A stretch of 64,000 nucleotides of DNA from Chinchilla lanigera (Eukaryota > Chordata > Mammalia > Rodentia > Chinchillidae), in the NCBI RefSeq assembly GCF_000276665.1, contig NW_004955470.1, positions 787,220 to 851,219 of the forward strand, in the 5' to 3' direction. Within the stretch, counting starts at the first letter, position 1. Each line of letters begins with the position of its first letter. Position numbers and translations under genes: made by a program. The notes beneath the pieces are model-generated. The model was given only the letters and a program-made list of their open reading frames with translations, was not told the origin of the DNA and did no database searches. Of this stretch, positions 46,235 to 58,142 are shown one piece after another.

Positions 46235-46775
46235 GGAACCCACTGTAATACTGGTAACAGTAATAAGTTGCAATATCTTCAGGCTCCAGGTTGCTGATGG
46301 TGAGAGTGAAGTCTGTCCCTGACCCACTGCCACTGAACCGGGCTGGGATGCCAGGGGCCCTGCTGGAGGCAGCATAGATGAGAAGCCTGGGAGCCTGGCC
46401 AGGTTTCTGCTGGTACCAATCTAGCCAGTTGCTAACACCCTGACTGGCCTTGCATCTGAGAGTGGCTGTTTCTCCTGGAGACAAAGCCAGGGAGGCTGGA
46501 GACTGAGTTAACAGGGTTTGTCCAGTGGAATCTGAGATTGAAAAATAAAACAGAAATGTCACCCATGTGACCTAGGTCATACCAATTGCCTTCTCAATCG
46601 AGCCAAACTCATTGATCTACATTGAACTTTAATGACTGTTCTTATTGAACAGAGATGCTACTGCTGTGCATAGAAGCCAACATTCAGTTTTCGCAGATAT
46701 GCAAAACTATCCCACATAGCCCTCACCTTGGACCCAGAGTAACAGAAGACAGAGGAGTTGAGCTAGAGCTTCCAT
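46235..46775 (-). CDS. IGKV: Immunoglobulin kappa variable segment, IGKV3-like
   Basis: Germline kappa V segment. The leader exon is 46727-46775 ([16 protein letters not shown] plus one base), the donor G|GTGAGG, the intron 46532-46726 (195 bp, as in the gene at 3442) and the V exon 46235-46531. After DSTG the mature chain starts [17 protein letters not shown]. Cys23, Trp35 and Cys88 are present, with CDR1 [14 protein letters not shown]2 AASSRAP and CDR3 YQYYSGFP. The V exon is one base shorter at its 3' end than in the other IGKV3-like genes, so the joint phase differs, although trimming during joining makes this tolerable. CDR3 is quite different from the LQTWSTPP type. The upstream flank is broken by an L1 about 0.8 kb beyond the octamer. 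Open, with an ideal RSS. Confidence 0.95.
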
Positions 46776-46870
46776 GGTGCACACTAGGTCCTCCCTGGTA
46801 CAGATCTTCCCCGGAGCTCTGGCACAGGCAATGATATGGGCTCTGAAGAGCAGTGGGTGTTGGGAGGAGC

Positions 46871-46878
46871 ATGCAAAG
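46871..46878 (-). promoter_or_regulatory. Variant V-kappa octamer
   Basis: Coding strand CTTTGCAT, 7 of 8, 96 bp upstream of the ATG; the same variant as in the gene at 3442. Confidence 0.65.
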
Positions 46879-47694
46879 CAGCAGGAACCAGGTGAACTGA
46901 GCTTGCAGCTGCAGAAACACTGACCCCTCGTTGTCCACACTTGAGCAAGCCATGCCCAGGTGGTCAGAAGGCCCTTGGCTCAACCTGAGCATAGCATTTT
47001 TCCTCTGTGGTCACAGAACTTGCTATTGTTGTCTTCCTATCTTACCAAACCTGTAGACTCAGCCAGATGGTGTTCAACACCAACCTATTCAGAACAAGAT
47101 AGAAGCCTATAGGGCTGTTTCTCTCCACCACTAATGTGTCTCATCATCTCCCTAGGTACATAATTGTGTCTGGGTGAAACAAGACTTTTTATGAAATTTG
47201 TTTTGCAGACATTCTTCTCCTTTGCAGTTTTGCAGTCTTTCCCAGGGCCTTAATGCAGCCTTACCTTTCTGAGAATTTGCAAAGGGCAGCAATCCTTTAG
47301 ACTCAGTAGTGTAGGTCAGTGGACAACCACAACCACGCAGATGAGCAATACCGGGTCTCTCTTTCTTCAGCATAGTGATACCATTTCACTGAAATCAGAA
47401 GTAGAACTTTTGGTGCAGGCAACAAACGATTCCTTGGGTGATTCTCCATATTGTTTTATTACAATACATCAGTTAGCCCGAACCCTGGCCCTTTCACTTT
47501 AACAATCTTGGAGAACTCGGTTTGCACTAGTAATAAAGTCTCTAAAGGCAGCATATTCACCAATCAAATTTGAGTATTTTATCTTCAGAAAAGGAAAAAT
47601 AAAGGCATGTCCACATTTATAACTTTTATTCAAAATTATACTGAAGGTGCTCAGAAATACAATAGAAGACAAAGTAATAAAATTCACAGATTGA
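46879..47694. repeat. IGKV3 5' flank, copy 3 (first part)
   Basis: Paralogous to 4087-4900 and 8989-9790. It is interrupted by the L1 and continues at 54059. Confidence 0.8.
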
Positions 47695-47706
47695 GGGCGT
47701 TGACAG

Positions 47707-48500
47707 GAGATCCTTACTCAGAAGGCCGATGAACTGCTCTCATGTGTGGGCCCTCTCTGTGTGCGCCCAGCACAAAGTGAGCTACTGGACCTGGGGCGCT
47801 GGGAGCTGTGGCACCACGGCTCATGTTTGGGCTTTGCCTGTGCCTCAACCTCCTGGGCATCGCAGACACAAGCAGGCTCTGAGCACTGTTGGTGCGGCTC
47901 ACATCTGGCCCCCCTGCGTGTTCTGAACTGACTGGAGATGCAGATTCAGGCAAGCTGTGACCCGCTGACAGAACAGTTCCCAGCCAAAAGCAACCAAGAG
48001 AGCCAGGTATTTCCCATCTACTTCCTGGAGGCAGAGAAGCTGATGCAGGACCCGCCACCATTACAGACTGAGACTCCACCCTCTGTGTGCCTGGTGCAGA
48101 CCAGAGATCCTCACTCAGAAGGCCCGCAAACTGCTCTCAGTGAGGTTTGTGTGTGAGCCCTATCTGTATGCACTCAGCATGAAGTGAGGTACTAGATCTG
48201 GGGCACCAAGAGCTGTGGCACCATGGTTCATGTTTGGGCTTTGCCTGCACCCTGATCTCCTCAAGGTGGCAGACACAGACAGCCTGTGAGCGCTGTTGGT
48301 GTGGTGCACATCTAGCCTCTGTGCTGACTGGAGACACAGAATCAGGTGGGCCACAAACTGTCAACCCTGCAGTTCATGTCTGGGTTTGCCTGTACCCTGA
48401 ACTACCTGGGGACACTGGTCCACTGGTCTGGTATTGTGCCACCAGTGCAACCTGATCCTGGGTTATACAAGTGCCCTGAACTACAAGAGGACACTGGATC
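47707..48500 (+). repeat. Tandem units in the L1 5' UTR
   Basis: A GC-rich unit starting GAGATCCTTACTCAGAAGG at 47707 recurs at 48104 (GAGATCCTCACTCAGAAGG), a period of 397 bp. A third, partial copy begins near 48370 (TTCATGTCTGGGTTTGCCTG). Rodent L1s often drive transcription from such 5' monomers. No CpG-dense core is left. Confidence 0.8.
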
Positions 48501-48664
48501 AGATGGACCATCATCAGCTGGCATCATGGTCCACATCTGAGACCTGAGAGAACTAGATACACTTCACCATCTGCAGAAAAATCCTAGAATAAGTACTGCA
48601 TCTCAGCAGACACTGAGAGGCAAACTTCACCACCAGGAAAAACTAGGGACACTAGCAGCCTTTT

Positions 48665-49740
48665 TTGAGCTGCCAGGGAAGAGGGAGACTGAGCTTTCTG
48701 CATCCAGTATCAAACACGACAAGAGGAAGGACTAAAACACAATCTCAGAACTGCACCCCACACAGAACAAGTCCAGGAGACATCAACATAGGAGAGCTTG
48801 GTAAACACACATCTGCAATTGCTGAAATGATTACAATGGAAGTGAAGAAACAACTTCATCAGTTCATAGAAGAGATCAGATCAGAAATAATCTCTCAGGC
48901 AAAAAATGAAATGACAATAATAATGAAAGAACCACTCAGCACATCTAAAGAAGAAACATAAAAGAAAATAGAACATAGACAATGGACAGAAACTTTAAAT
49001 GAAAAATATAGAAATGAATTGGAAGATGTGAACCAGATTCAAAGAGACATCCAGGAAATCAAAGCTTCCATTGAAGGCTGCAAAAACTGCTTGAATGAAG
49101 CCAAAGATAGAATTTCAGATTTTGAAGACAGCATGGCAGCAAGCAAACTTGAAGCAAAGGATCTCTTAAACCTACAAGGAATCAGGAAAAATCAATTCAA
49201 CAGCTGCAAGATGAGGCAAAGAGGAATAATGTATGACTAATAGGAGTCAACAAAACAGTAGGAGGCAACACAAACCACATAAAAAGAATATTTGCAAAAT
49301 AATCACAGAAAATTTCCCTAGTATGGAAATGGAAACCGAAATACAGGTAAATGAGGTCTATTGAACTCCAACTAACCATAACCAAAATAAAACTACACCC
49401 AGACATACAATAGTCAAGTTCCCAGATATACAGCAAAAGAACAGAATATTAAAAGCTGCTAGAGAAAAGAAACAGATTACCTGTAAAGGAAAGCCTATCA
49501 GAATTATGGCAGACTTCTCAGCACAAACCATCCCATTGAGAAAAGCTTGAAGTGAAGTATTACAGGTCTTGAGACAAAACAGCTTCCAACCAAGACTGAT
49601 GTACCCTGCCAAACTATCCTTAAAATTCAATGGAGAAATAAAATATTTCCATGAAAAAACAACAACTGAAGAACTTCATGAGTGCCAAACCATCATTGCA
49701 AAGAGTACTAAAAGATATTCTACATAGAGAAAAAAGTGAC
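48665..49740 (+). pseudogene. L1 ORF1 (RNA-binding protein), broken
   Basis: Open pieces at 48665-48961 and 49019-49240 give a Glu/Lys-rich, coiled-coil-like part. Then, in other frames, ARE-KKQIT, KGKPIRIMADFSAQ (about 49465-49520) and FQPRLMYPAKLSLKFNGEIK (about 49588-49647), typical of the ORF1p C-terminal domain. There are several stops and frame changes. ORF1p would be the trimeric chaperone of the L1 particle. Confidence 0.8.
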
Positions 49741-52700
49741 CACAAGTCCAAGAACAAAAATAGAAAGGAACCATCAAGAAGAACAAGCAATTAAACAGGT
49801 AGGAAAAGTAGGAAACCAACAGCAAGTAAATAACATGACAATGATAAGGCAACACATAACAGTTATAACCATAAATGTAAATGGCCTCAATTCACCAGTC
49901 AAAAGAAACAGACTGGCAGAGTGGATTAAGAAACAAAATCCAACAATATGCTGTATACAGGAAACACATTTTACTCAAAAAGAAATCCGTAGACTGAAAG
50001 TCAAAGGATGGAAAACAATTCTTCATGCAACAGGAACCCAGAAAAAATCAGGTGTAGCTATTATGTTTACAGACAATGTAAACTTCAAACCAAGAACAAT
50101 CAAAAGAGATAAAGAAGGTTACCACATTCTTGTCAGGGGAAAACTGCAAGAGAAAGAGATAACAATCATAAATACGTATGCACCAAATATCAGAGCTCCA
50201 AACTATATAAGACAAATCATAACAGACATGAAAACTCATATAATTAATAACACTATAATTGTAATTGGGAACCTCAACACCCCTTTGACATGAAGAGATA
50301 GGTCAACTAGAAAAAAAAATAAGTAAGAAAATAACAGATCTGAACCAAATCTGTGAACAAATGGACTTAATAGATACATACAGAGTGTCCCACCCCACCA
50401 CATCAGAATACACATTTTTCTCAGCTGCTCACTAAGATAGATCACATCCTAGCCCATAGAGCATACTTACCTAAATGCAAAAGAAGTGAAATTATCCCAT
50501 GCATATTATCAGACCACAGTGCAATGAAATTGCAAATTAATGAAAAAAAGAATTCCAAAAACTCCATAAACACTTGGAAATTAAGCAACAACCTACTGAA
50601 TAACCAATGGGTCACAGAAGAAATTAAAGAAGAAATTAAAATATACCTACAAATAAATGAAAATGTAAATACAACTTACCAGAATCTGTCAGATGCAATG
50701 AAAGCAGTCCTCAGCAGAAAATTTATAGCAATAAATTCACACATAAAGAAAACAGAAAGAGAACAAATAAATAGCCTAATGTTGTGCCTCAAACATTTAG
50801 AAAAGGAAGAACAAACCAAGCCCAAAGCCCAAGGAAGAGAGGAGATCATAAAGATCTGAGCAGAAATTAAAGCAATTGAGATGAAAAAAACCCTGCAAAA
50901 AAATAAATGAATCAAAGAGTTGGTTCTTTGAAAGAATAAATTAAATTAATAAATCCCTAGCCAACTTTATAAAAAAAAGAAAGAACTCAAATTCATGCAA
51001 CAAGGAATGAAAAAGATGAAATTACTACAGATTCTACAGAAATTGAGAAGATCGTCAATACCTACTTTGAAAATCTTTACTCCCATAGGATAGAAGACTT
51101 GGAACAAATGGATAGATTCATAAATATGCACAAATTACCAAAGTTGAGTCCAGAAGATATAAAAGCCCTGAACAACCCAATATCAATTAATGAGATTGAA
51201 ACTGTGATTAAAAACTTACCAACAAAGAAAAGCCCAGGCCCTGATGGATTCACAACAGAATTTTACAAGAAATTAGAGAAGATTTAATACCAAAACTCCT
51301 CAAACTCTTCCATGAAATTGAAAAAGAAGCAATTCTCCCTAACTCCTTTCTGGAGGCAAGTATTATACTCATACCAAAACCAAAGAAAGACCCAACAAAG
51401 AAAGAGAACTACAGACCAATCTCCCTAATGAATATAGATGCAAAGATACTCAATAAAATACTAGCAAATAGAATGCAGCAAATCATCAAGAAAATCATAC
51501 ACTGCGACCAAGTTGGACTCATTCCAGAATTGCAGGGATGGTTCAATATTCACAAATCAGTTAATGTTATACACCATCTCAATAGAGCCAAAGACAAAAA
51601 CCATATGATCATTTCAAGAGATGCACAAAAAGCATTCGACAAAGTCCAACATGCATTCATGTTAAAAACTCTACAGAAAATAGGAATAGATGGTCTTTAC
51701 CTCAACCTGATCAAAGCCATCTATGACAAATTAACAGCCAACATCATACTAAGTGGACAAAAACTGAAAGCTTTTACTTTAAAATCAGGAACAAGACAAG
51801 GATGTCCACTGGCACCACTCCTGTTCAACATAGTCCTGGAATCATTAGCCAGAACAATTAGACAAGAGAGAGAAATGAAAGGAATAAGGATAGGAAAGGA
51901 AGAAGTAAAACTATCACTATTTGCAGATGACATGATACTTTACATGGAAGACCCCAAAAACTCCATAAGAAGACTCCTTGAATTCATCAACAAATTCAGC
52001 AGTGTAGCTGGATACAAAGACAACACTCAAAAATCAATAGCATTCCTATCCACAAACAACACATAGACTGAGAGAGAAATTAAGGAAACCATACCTTTCA
52101 CAATAGCATCCAAGAAATTGAAATATTTAGGAATCAATCTAACAAATGAAGTAAAAGATCTATTCATTGAAAACTACAGTGCTTCGAAAAAAGAGATTGA
52201 AGAGAATCTAAATAAATGGAAAAATATTCCTTGCTCATGGATGGGAAGAACCAACATTGTGAAAATGGCCATACTCCCAAAATTGTTGTAGAGATTCAAT
52301 GCAATTCCCATTAAACTATCGTCAACATACCTCACAGATCTAGAGAAAACGTTCCTTAAATTTATATGGAACCAGAAGAGACCCACAACAACAAAAACAA
52401 TCCTGGGAAACAAGGACAGGTCAAGTGGAATTACAATTCCTGACCTGAAATTATACTACATAGCTACTGTGATAAAATCAACATGGTACTGGCTTAAATA
52501 CAGACTGGACAATCAATGGAACAGACTGGAGGACACAGCCACAACCACAAACACATTCAGCCACCTAATCTTTGATAGAGGGGCCAAAGAAACTCACTGG
52601 AAGAAAAATAGCCTCTTTAATAAATGGTGCTGGAAAAATTGATTTCCCACCTGCCAAAGACTGAAAATAGACCCAAGCCTATCACCATGCACCAAACTCA

Positions 52701-53662
52701 AGTCAAAATGGATCATGGATCTCGGTATTAAAACAGAAACACTAAATATTTTGGAAGAGAAACTAGGAAAAAAATCTTCAAGACATAGGGGTAGGCAGAG
52801 AGTTCATGAACAAAAACCAAACCACCCGTGAAATACTTCAAAGAATCAACAAATGGAATCTCATCCTACTGAAAAGTTTCTACATATCTAAAGAAATCAC
52901 CAGCACAGTAAAAAGAAAACCCACAAACTGAGAAAAAATTTTAGCTGACTGTTCCTTGGACAAAGGTCTTCTATCTAGAACATATAAAAAATAAAAAAAC
53001 ATCAGCCCCCCCAAATTCAAAGACCCAATCCAAAAATGGACAGCTGAGATGAACACATACTTCTCAGATAAAGAAATACAAGTGGCAAATAAATACATGA
53101 GAAAATGTTCAACATCATTAGTCATTCGAGAAAAGCAAATTGAATGGACATTGAGATTTCGTCTCACCCCTGTAAGAATGGCTAGCATTAAGAAATCAAC
53201 CAATAACAAATGTTTGCGAGGCTGTGGAGAAATAGGAAATCTCCTCCACTGCTGGTGGGAATGCAGACTGGCGAAACCACTGTGGAAATCAGTTTGGAGA
53301 TTCCTCAGAAAACTAGGTCTAGAGGTCCCATTCAACCCAGCTATTCCCCTTCTGGGTATTTTCCCAGAATATCTGAAAACATCATATCACAGCTATATAT
53401 GTGCACCCATGTTCATAGCAGCACAATTTGTAATTGCTAAATTGTGGAAGCAAAGCAAATGTCCATCCACTGAAGATTGGATTTAAAAACTGTGGTATTT
53501 TATATAATGGAATATTACTGAGCTATAAAGAAGGATAAACTCAAGGCTTTTATATGTAAATGGTCAAAACTAGAGACCATACTCACAAGTGAAATAAACC
53601 AGACCTGCATGTGTAAGCATCGTACTGTCTCACTAGTATAAGACCTGAAATAGTGAATAAAA
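49736..53662 (+). pseudogene. L1 ORF2 (endonuclease and reverse transcriptase), broken
   Basis: The first open part (49736-50293) holds the endonuclease start: ITVITINVNGLNSPVKR, then CCIQETHF and INTYAPN. It ends GNLNTPLT, with Asn where the family has a catalytic Asp (GDFNTPL). A linker part at 51099-51287 has [14 protein letters not shown]. The reverse-transcriptase part at 51428-52066 has [17 protein letters not shown] and the active-site FADDM. The C-terminal part at 53049-53486 has LLHCWWECRLAKPLW, the Cys-rich region. Many stops between the pieces. The expected full length of about 1275 codons fits the span. Confidence 0.9.
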
Positions 53663-54043
53663 ACTAGGAGGCATAGATATTGTGAAATGAAAGGAAAATG
53701 CTCAAAAATAAAGGGCAACTGGGGTGTGGGAAAAGAGAAAAGAAAGCGGGGGAAATTATGTATGTATGTATATGTACAGGATAGCTAGAATAGTTGTACT
53801 GCTGTCATCTATTGCTCTACAGAAAGGAGCAGTTAAAAATTACTTGTTTGATCAATCTTGTATGTCTCTATTTGTTTTCCTGAGAAACCACTTTGAAGAT
53901 ATCAATAAGTAATACAACAACCATTGTTAATTTCCTACAGCTTTGTCTGTAACTCTGTTTTGTATGTATTGCTCTTATGCTTTTTTGTAAATGGATGTCT
54001 GTTTGTTAATATGCTTTCCTTCTTTTATTTTTTAAAATAAAAA
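53663..54043 (+). other. L1 3' UTR and A-rich tail
   Basis: Ends CTTTTATTTTTTAAAATAAA. The same 3' UTR sequence supplies the relics at 10073, 16098, 18258 and 54348. Confidence 0.8.
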
Positions 54044-54058
54044 AAATTTGCAGATTGA

Positions 54059-54525
54059 AAGAAAAAAGGGACATCTTCACATACTTAAAGCAGCATTTTT
54101 ACATAAACTCCTAAAGACAGAACCAAAACTCACTAGATAAATAATTTCATTAAGGCTCTGGGTTCACTGTCCATACACTCAATATGTCTTGTCATTGAAA
54201 AGAGATTAAGATAAATAGAGATTTTTGTCCATGTTTATCAAGTAGAAAACTTGGTATTATTAAAATGTAATTTACTCAAAAGGTGTATGTATACAAATAT
54301 ACTTCATGCAATGAAATCCAGTCAATCTACAAATGATTTGTTTATATCTGGTGGACTGAGCAAGTTCACGGAAGATAAAAGTGTGTAATGTAGCAAACTT
54401 TGTTCATTTCTATCATTTTGTTTTGAGGCCAGATATTATTTTTGTTGTTTTAGTGTTGTTTTGATTTTGTCTTCATTGTTGTTTTGTTAGTTTTTTTAAT
54501 CTTTAAAATAAAAAAAAAATAAAAT
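54059..54525. repeat. IGKV3 5' flank, copy 3 (second part), with L1 3' relic
   Basis: Continues the flank after the L1 insertion and matches about 9785-10250. The L1 3'-end relic at about 54348-54525 is the paralogue of 10073-10250. Confidence 0.75.
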
Positions 54526-54610
54526 TGATGAGCAGTTTTTTGAATATATAAGAAAAATCGAAGAACCTAGGATAGGCACAAAAATGTTAATGAATAAAAA
54601 AAAAATATGA

Positions 54611-54719
54611 GGGGCTGGGGATTTAGCTCAGCAGCACAGAGCCTGCCTGGCAAGCCCAAGGTCATGAGTTCTATTCCTGGTACCAGAAAAAAATGAAAAA
54701 ATAAATAAATAAATAAATA
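54611..54719 (+). mobile_element. Young ID SINE
   Basis: GGGGCTGGGGATTTAGCTCA body with an (AAAT)n tail. Flanked by AATATGAGG repeats, a likely short target duplication. Absent from the other blocks. Confidence 0.88.
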
Positions 54720-54729
54720 TAGAATATGA

Positions 54730-54805
54730 GGGCAGGGGATAGGGGTCAGTATCACAAGTGCCTGCCAGGCAAGTACAAGGTCCAGTACCAAAAAAAAAAA
54801 AAAAA
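54730..54805 (+). mobile_element. Old ID-type SINE
   Basis: GGGCAGGGGATAGGGGTCAG; paralogue of 298-376. Confidence 0.65.
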
Positions 54806-54842
54806 TAGAATATGAATCAAATTATATGTTAAGAATTTTATA

Positions 54843-54905
54843 GGGAATGGGAATACAGCTCAATATGCATCATAAAACCCTAGGTTCAACCTCCAGCATT
54901 GCAAA
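54843..54905 (+). mobile_element. Second old ID-like SINE fragment
   Basis: GGGAATGGGAATACAGCTCA; paralogue of 471-535. Confidence 0.5.
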
Positions 54906-56028
54906 AGTGGGTGGGGGATTATCAAACAACTTCAGTAAGACAGTGTTCTGCACCATACGGTCAAAGATAAATAAACTGAACAAGCATAAAAGGAAGAATC
55001 AAGGACAAAAAGAGCCACATATACACATTTCTACAAAGATAGTAAAGTTAATTATACATTCATTTGCCATCTTTTTCCAGTAAATGAGGAGAAGCAATGG
55101 GAAATGAAAACTAAATTAAGTACATATTGGAAAAATTTTGATCCATATGACGTCAGGTAAGAATATGAATTAATGGAATATCATAGCCTACAGGTATGAG
55201 TTGGGAAGCTTTAGGAAAAAGGACAAGAGAATAACTTGAGGCCTTAAAAGTAGGCAAAAATTTAAATAGAACACAAACCTGCACACAATCACAGGAGAGA
55301 AATACTGGTAAGTTAGACTCCACTAAAAGTTATGAAAGAAATTACAGAAAACACAAATAAATGGAAAGATACCCCATGTTCCAGCACTGGAGGAATTAAC
55401 ACTGCTAAAATGTTCATACCATCCAAGGTGAATTACAGAGTCAGTGTAAACTCCATCAAAAATACACTGGGAAAATTCCACTGGAATAACAATTTATCCT
55501 GCAAAACCAAATCTTTTTCCTGCCTTTTTTTTTTAACCAATTTCCTCTCGACCCCCTGGACTCATCAAATTCAGTTCTATCCATTGCCACTAATATTAGA
55601 TTTTCCTTCTCTAGAATTTCATACAAGAGAAATTATATAGTTTCTATTCCCTCGTGGCTTCCTACTTGTGCACAAACACATAGTTGTTTTTAGGTCAATT
55701 CAAGTTGTTCAGGTACCAATAATGTGACCTTCTTCTCTTCTGAGTACTATTTAAAGGATGGTGATGTCATAACTTATTGCTTCATGCTCTGCTGATGATT
55801 TCGGTGGTTTTCACTTCAGGCTATTATGAACAAAGCTAGTTTTAATAGTCTTACACAAGATGTTGAGTGAACAGTGTTTTCAAGCACATTTGTCAAAGGC
55901 CTGAAAGTTCTACTGTTGGATGTAACACTATAACAATAACTTTTAAAGACTCTGCCAAGATATTCTCCTAGGAAGTCATTTGGTCATCATTTCCACCAGG
56001 AATGGATGAGCATTTAAGGTGTTCACAC

Positions 56029-56406
56029 TGACAGGTTTTTATAATTCCTTTAGAGTTGCTCTGGCACCACCTACGGGGGACTATATGCCATGGCCAATAT
56101 GGCACTGGCCCTCAGAGGCCATATGCTAATGCCCACCCTTCTTCCCAGAGTCAAATTAGGACTTCCTACATCCCTTTATGTAATATCCTGTTTCATTTTC
56201 CCATGCTCCTACCCAATGCTAGCCTGCCACATCAGCTAGCCCTGCCCCTAAAGCTCGCCTCTACCCTGACCATATTTAACCATTGTTCCCATGACCAAGC
56301 CCCCAGAAGATCCTCTTTCTCTGTCATCTTTTCCGAGCCCTCCCAATAAAGGCATTTTATCGCTTTATTACTCTCTGTGTAGCAGGCCAAAATCTATTAC
56401 TCGCCA
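56029..56406 (+). mobile_element. Probable solo LTR, different family
   Basis: The other blocks run from TTCACACT straight into CTTTTTAAGATTTT; here about 380 bp intervene, from TGACAGGTTTTTATAATTCC to ATTACTCGCCA. It has AATAAA at 56345, followed by a T/C-rich stretch, as in an LTR R-U5 region. It does not resemble the MaLR-like LTRs. The exact ends and target duplication are not settled. Confidence 0.55.
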
Positions 56407-58114
56407 CGTTGCTTTTTAAGATTTTTTAAAATTGATACGCAATAGTAACTAGATGAGGTAGAGGTCATTAAGGCATGTGTTAATTACATTTTTCTGTGTA
56501 TGGCATGCTTTAGAATACTAAGAGCTAATCTTAGTTAATACATTCTATTGAAAAGGCAAAAATTAGTAAAGAAAAAACTGGAGAGTAGGGATAAATAAAA
56601 ACATCCCGTTAGTGAAATGAGGAAGTAGAGAATGGGCTATATAGAGAGAATGCTTTCTACTGCTGAATCTGAGATTTTTCTGGTAAAAAAAAAATTAGTA
56701 TGAGGCTTGAAGACTGAGTCCCTGCAATGACTGCAACCTCCTCTGCTGTCACCATTTTGATTAGAAAAATAAAAGGCATGCTAGTGGCCCTATGTTAACC
56801 ATGCCACATCCTGTTGTCTTCCCAAAGAATTAAGTCTTTTTTTCACACTGGGCTAAAATGTTGTTTATGGAAGGTGTTCAAGTGCCACAGTCCTAAAAAT
56901 CACATATGCAGATGTGAAAATAAGGCAAGGCATTTTTTTTTGCAATACACAATGAAACCACCTCTTTTTTTCTTCACTTCTCAGAACACAGATCAGCAAG
57001 ATCAAAGGGGACTTTCCTGACTGGTAGAGGAAGACACTGAGCTAGGTTCAGTGAACCACTGAAAGGATCTGAATGATATACAAAAGAACAGTGAGAGTTC
57101 CTATGTTCTACCTGTAAATCCAATTGATTGTATGGGCATCAGGATTTATATCAGGGATGCATCAATAAAATCAACTGGAAAGAAAAAAAGAATTTAAAAA
57201 TTCCTCTGCATGTTTTAAAATTACAATAGACTCCTAACATTCAGGGCAAGTAATCTGTACCCTTCTGGTGACCTCTGAGATACAACCAATACTATGAAAG
57301 CACTGTCATATTGCATAGAAAGTATCTAATACCTTTACCAAGCCGGGATATGGGAGATAATAATAGATGCTATAAAGGGAGTCTTCGTAGTAGCCAAATG
57401 TTTTATTCATTATTTTATATTTCTGTGTTCCATAGCAGTATATTTTGAGATTAGCTTTTGAAAATCTTCCATACTGTAAATTCCACGATTTTATCTTTCC
57501 AGAAAAGGAAAAACTATAGGCATGGTAAGACATGATTGACTTAGAGAATTTGGAGGAAAAAGAAGATGCACAGGCAGAAGAAAAGGGTATTTAGGGCAGT
57601 GAAACAGCATTGGGTTATGTTGGATACATGACGTTATACAACTGTTTTCTGGTGAAATGTTCATCAAAAGTCAACCTTAATGTGAACTATGGATCTTTAC
57701 TGGCTGCAATAGTGGTGCAATTTATTATGATGACATACTCTGTAGAGTAAGGGCAGGGATATAAAAGACATCTCTGCACTTTAAATATTTTTGTGACTAT
57801 AAATCTCTAAAAGTGATGGAAGTCTTTAAAAATTATTGCTTGGAATCATAGCAGAGCTTCTCTGTTGCAAGAAGACTACAGAATAATACCACAATCCACA
57901 TTGCTTCAGTGTACTTTGGATGGGTGTCTTTCATTAAAGCAGGACTGAGAAACCAAATAGAAAGTTATAGAATAGAGGAGCTCTCTTCAACACTTCACCA
58001 AATCCTTGCAGTGACCTTCAAAGCCTGGATGCATCTGAAGAACTTGCCCTGTTGTTGGAAACACCAAGAGGAGCAGCTGGGGCAGCCCAGCCTCACACTT
58101 CTGCTTCCCTGGGA

Positions 58115-58142
58115 GGTTTATGTCAGGGCTTGTATCACTGTG
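58115..58142 (-). other. V-kappa RSS (12-spacer)
   Basis: Heptamer CACAGTG at 58136-58142, 12-bp spacer 58124-58135, nonamer ACATAAACC at 58115-58123. Confidence 0.95.

Larger units (their letters stand above)
47695..54043 (+). mobile_element. Near full-length L1, inactive
   Basis: About 6.35 kb with 5' UTR, ORF1, ORF2, 3' UTR and A-rich end, inserted in the IGKV3 5' flank. The 15-bp flanks AAATTCACAGATTGA (47680-47694) and AAATTTGCAGATTGA (54044-54058) are the target duplication, with two differences. The empty site is seen near 9770-9790. Both reading frames are broken, so it cannot move on its own. Confidence 0.95.
54526..58114. repeat. IGKV 3'-flank block, copy 5
   Basis: Paralogue of 10251-13443, 3' of an IGKV1-like gene as there. 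It is lengthened by a young ID SINE and by an LTR-like insertion at 56029. No gene is visible. Confidence 0.8.

Noticed and set aside
46238..46246. Second heptamer-like CACTGTA inside the V exon at 46235
   Set aside because: It is part of the CDR3 codons and has no nonamer at a 12- or 23-bp distance.
47729..48540. Cluster of overlapping short ORFs on both strands, possible GC-rich gene
   Set aside because: This is the repeated 5' UTR of the L1; the overlap in many frames comes from GC-rich monomer DNA.
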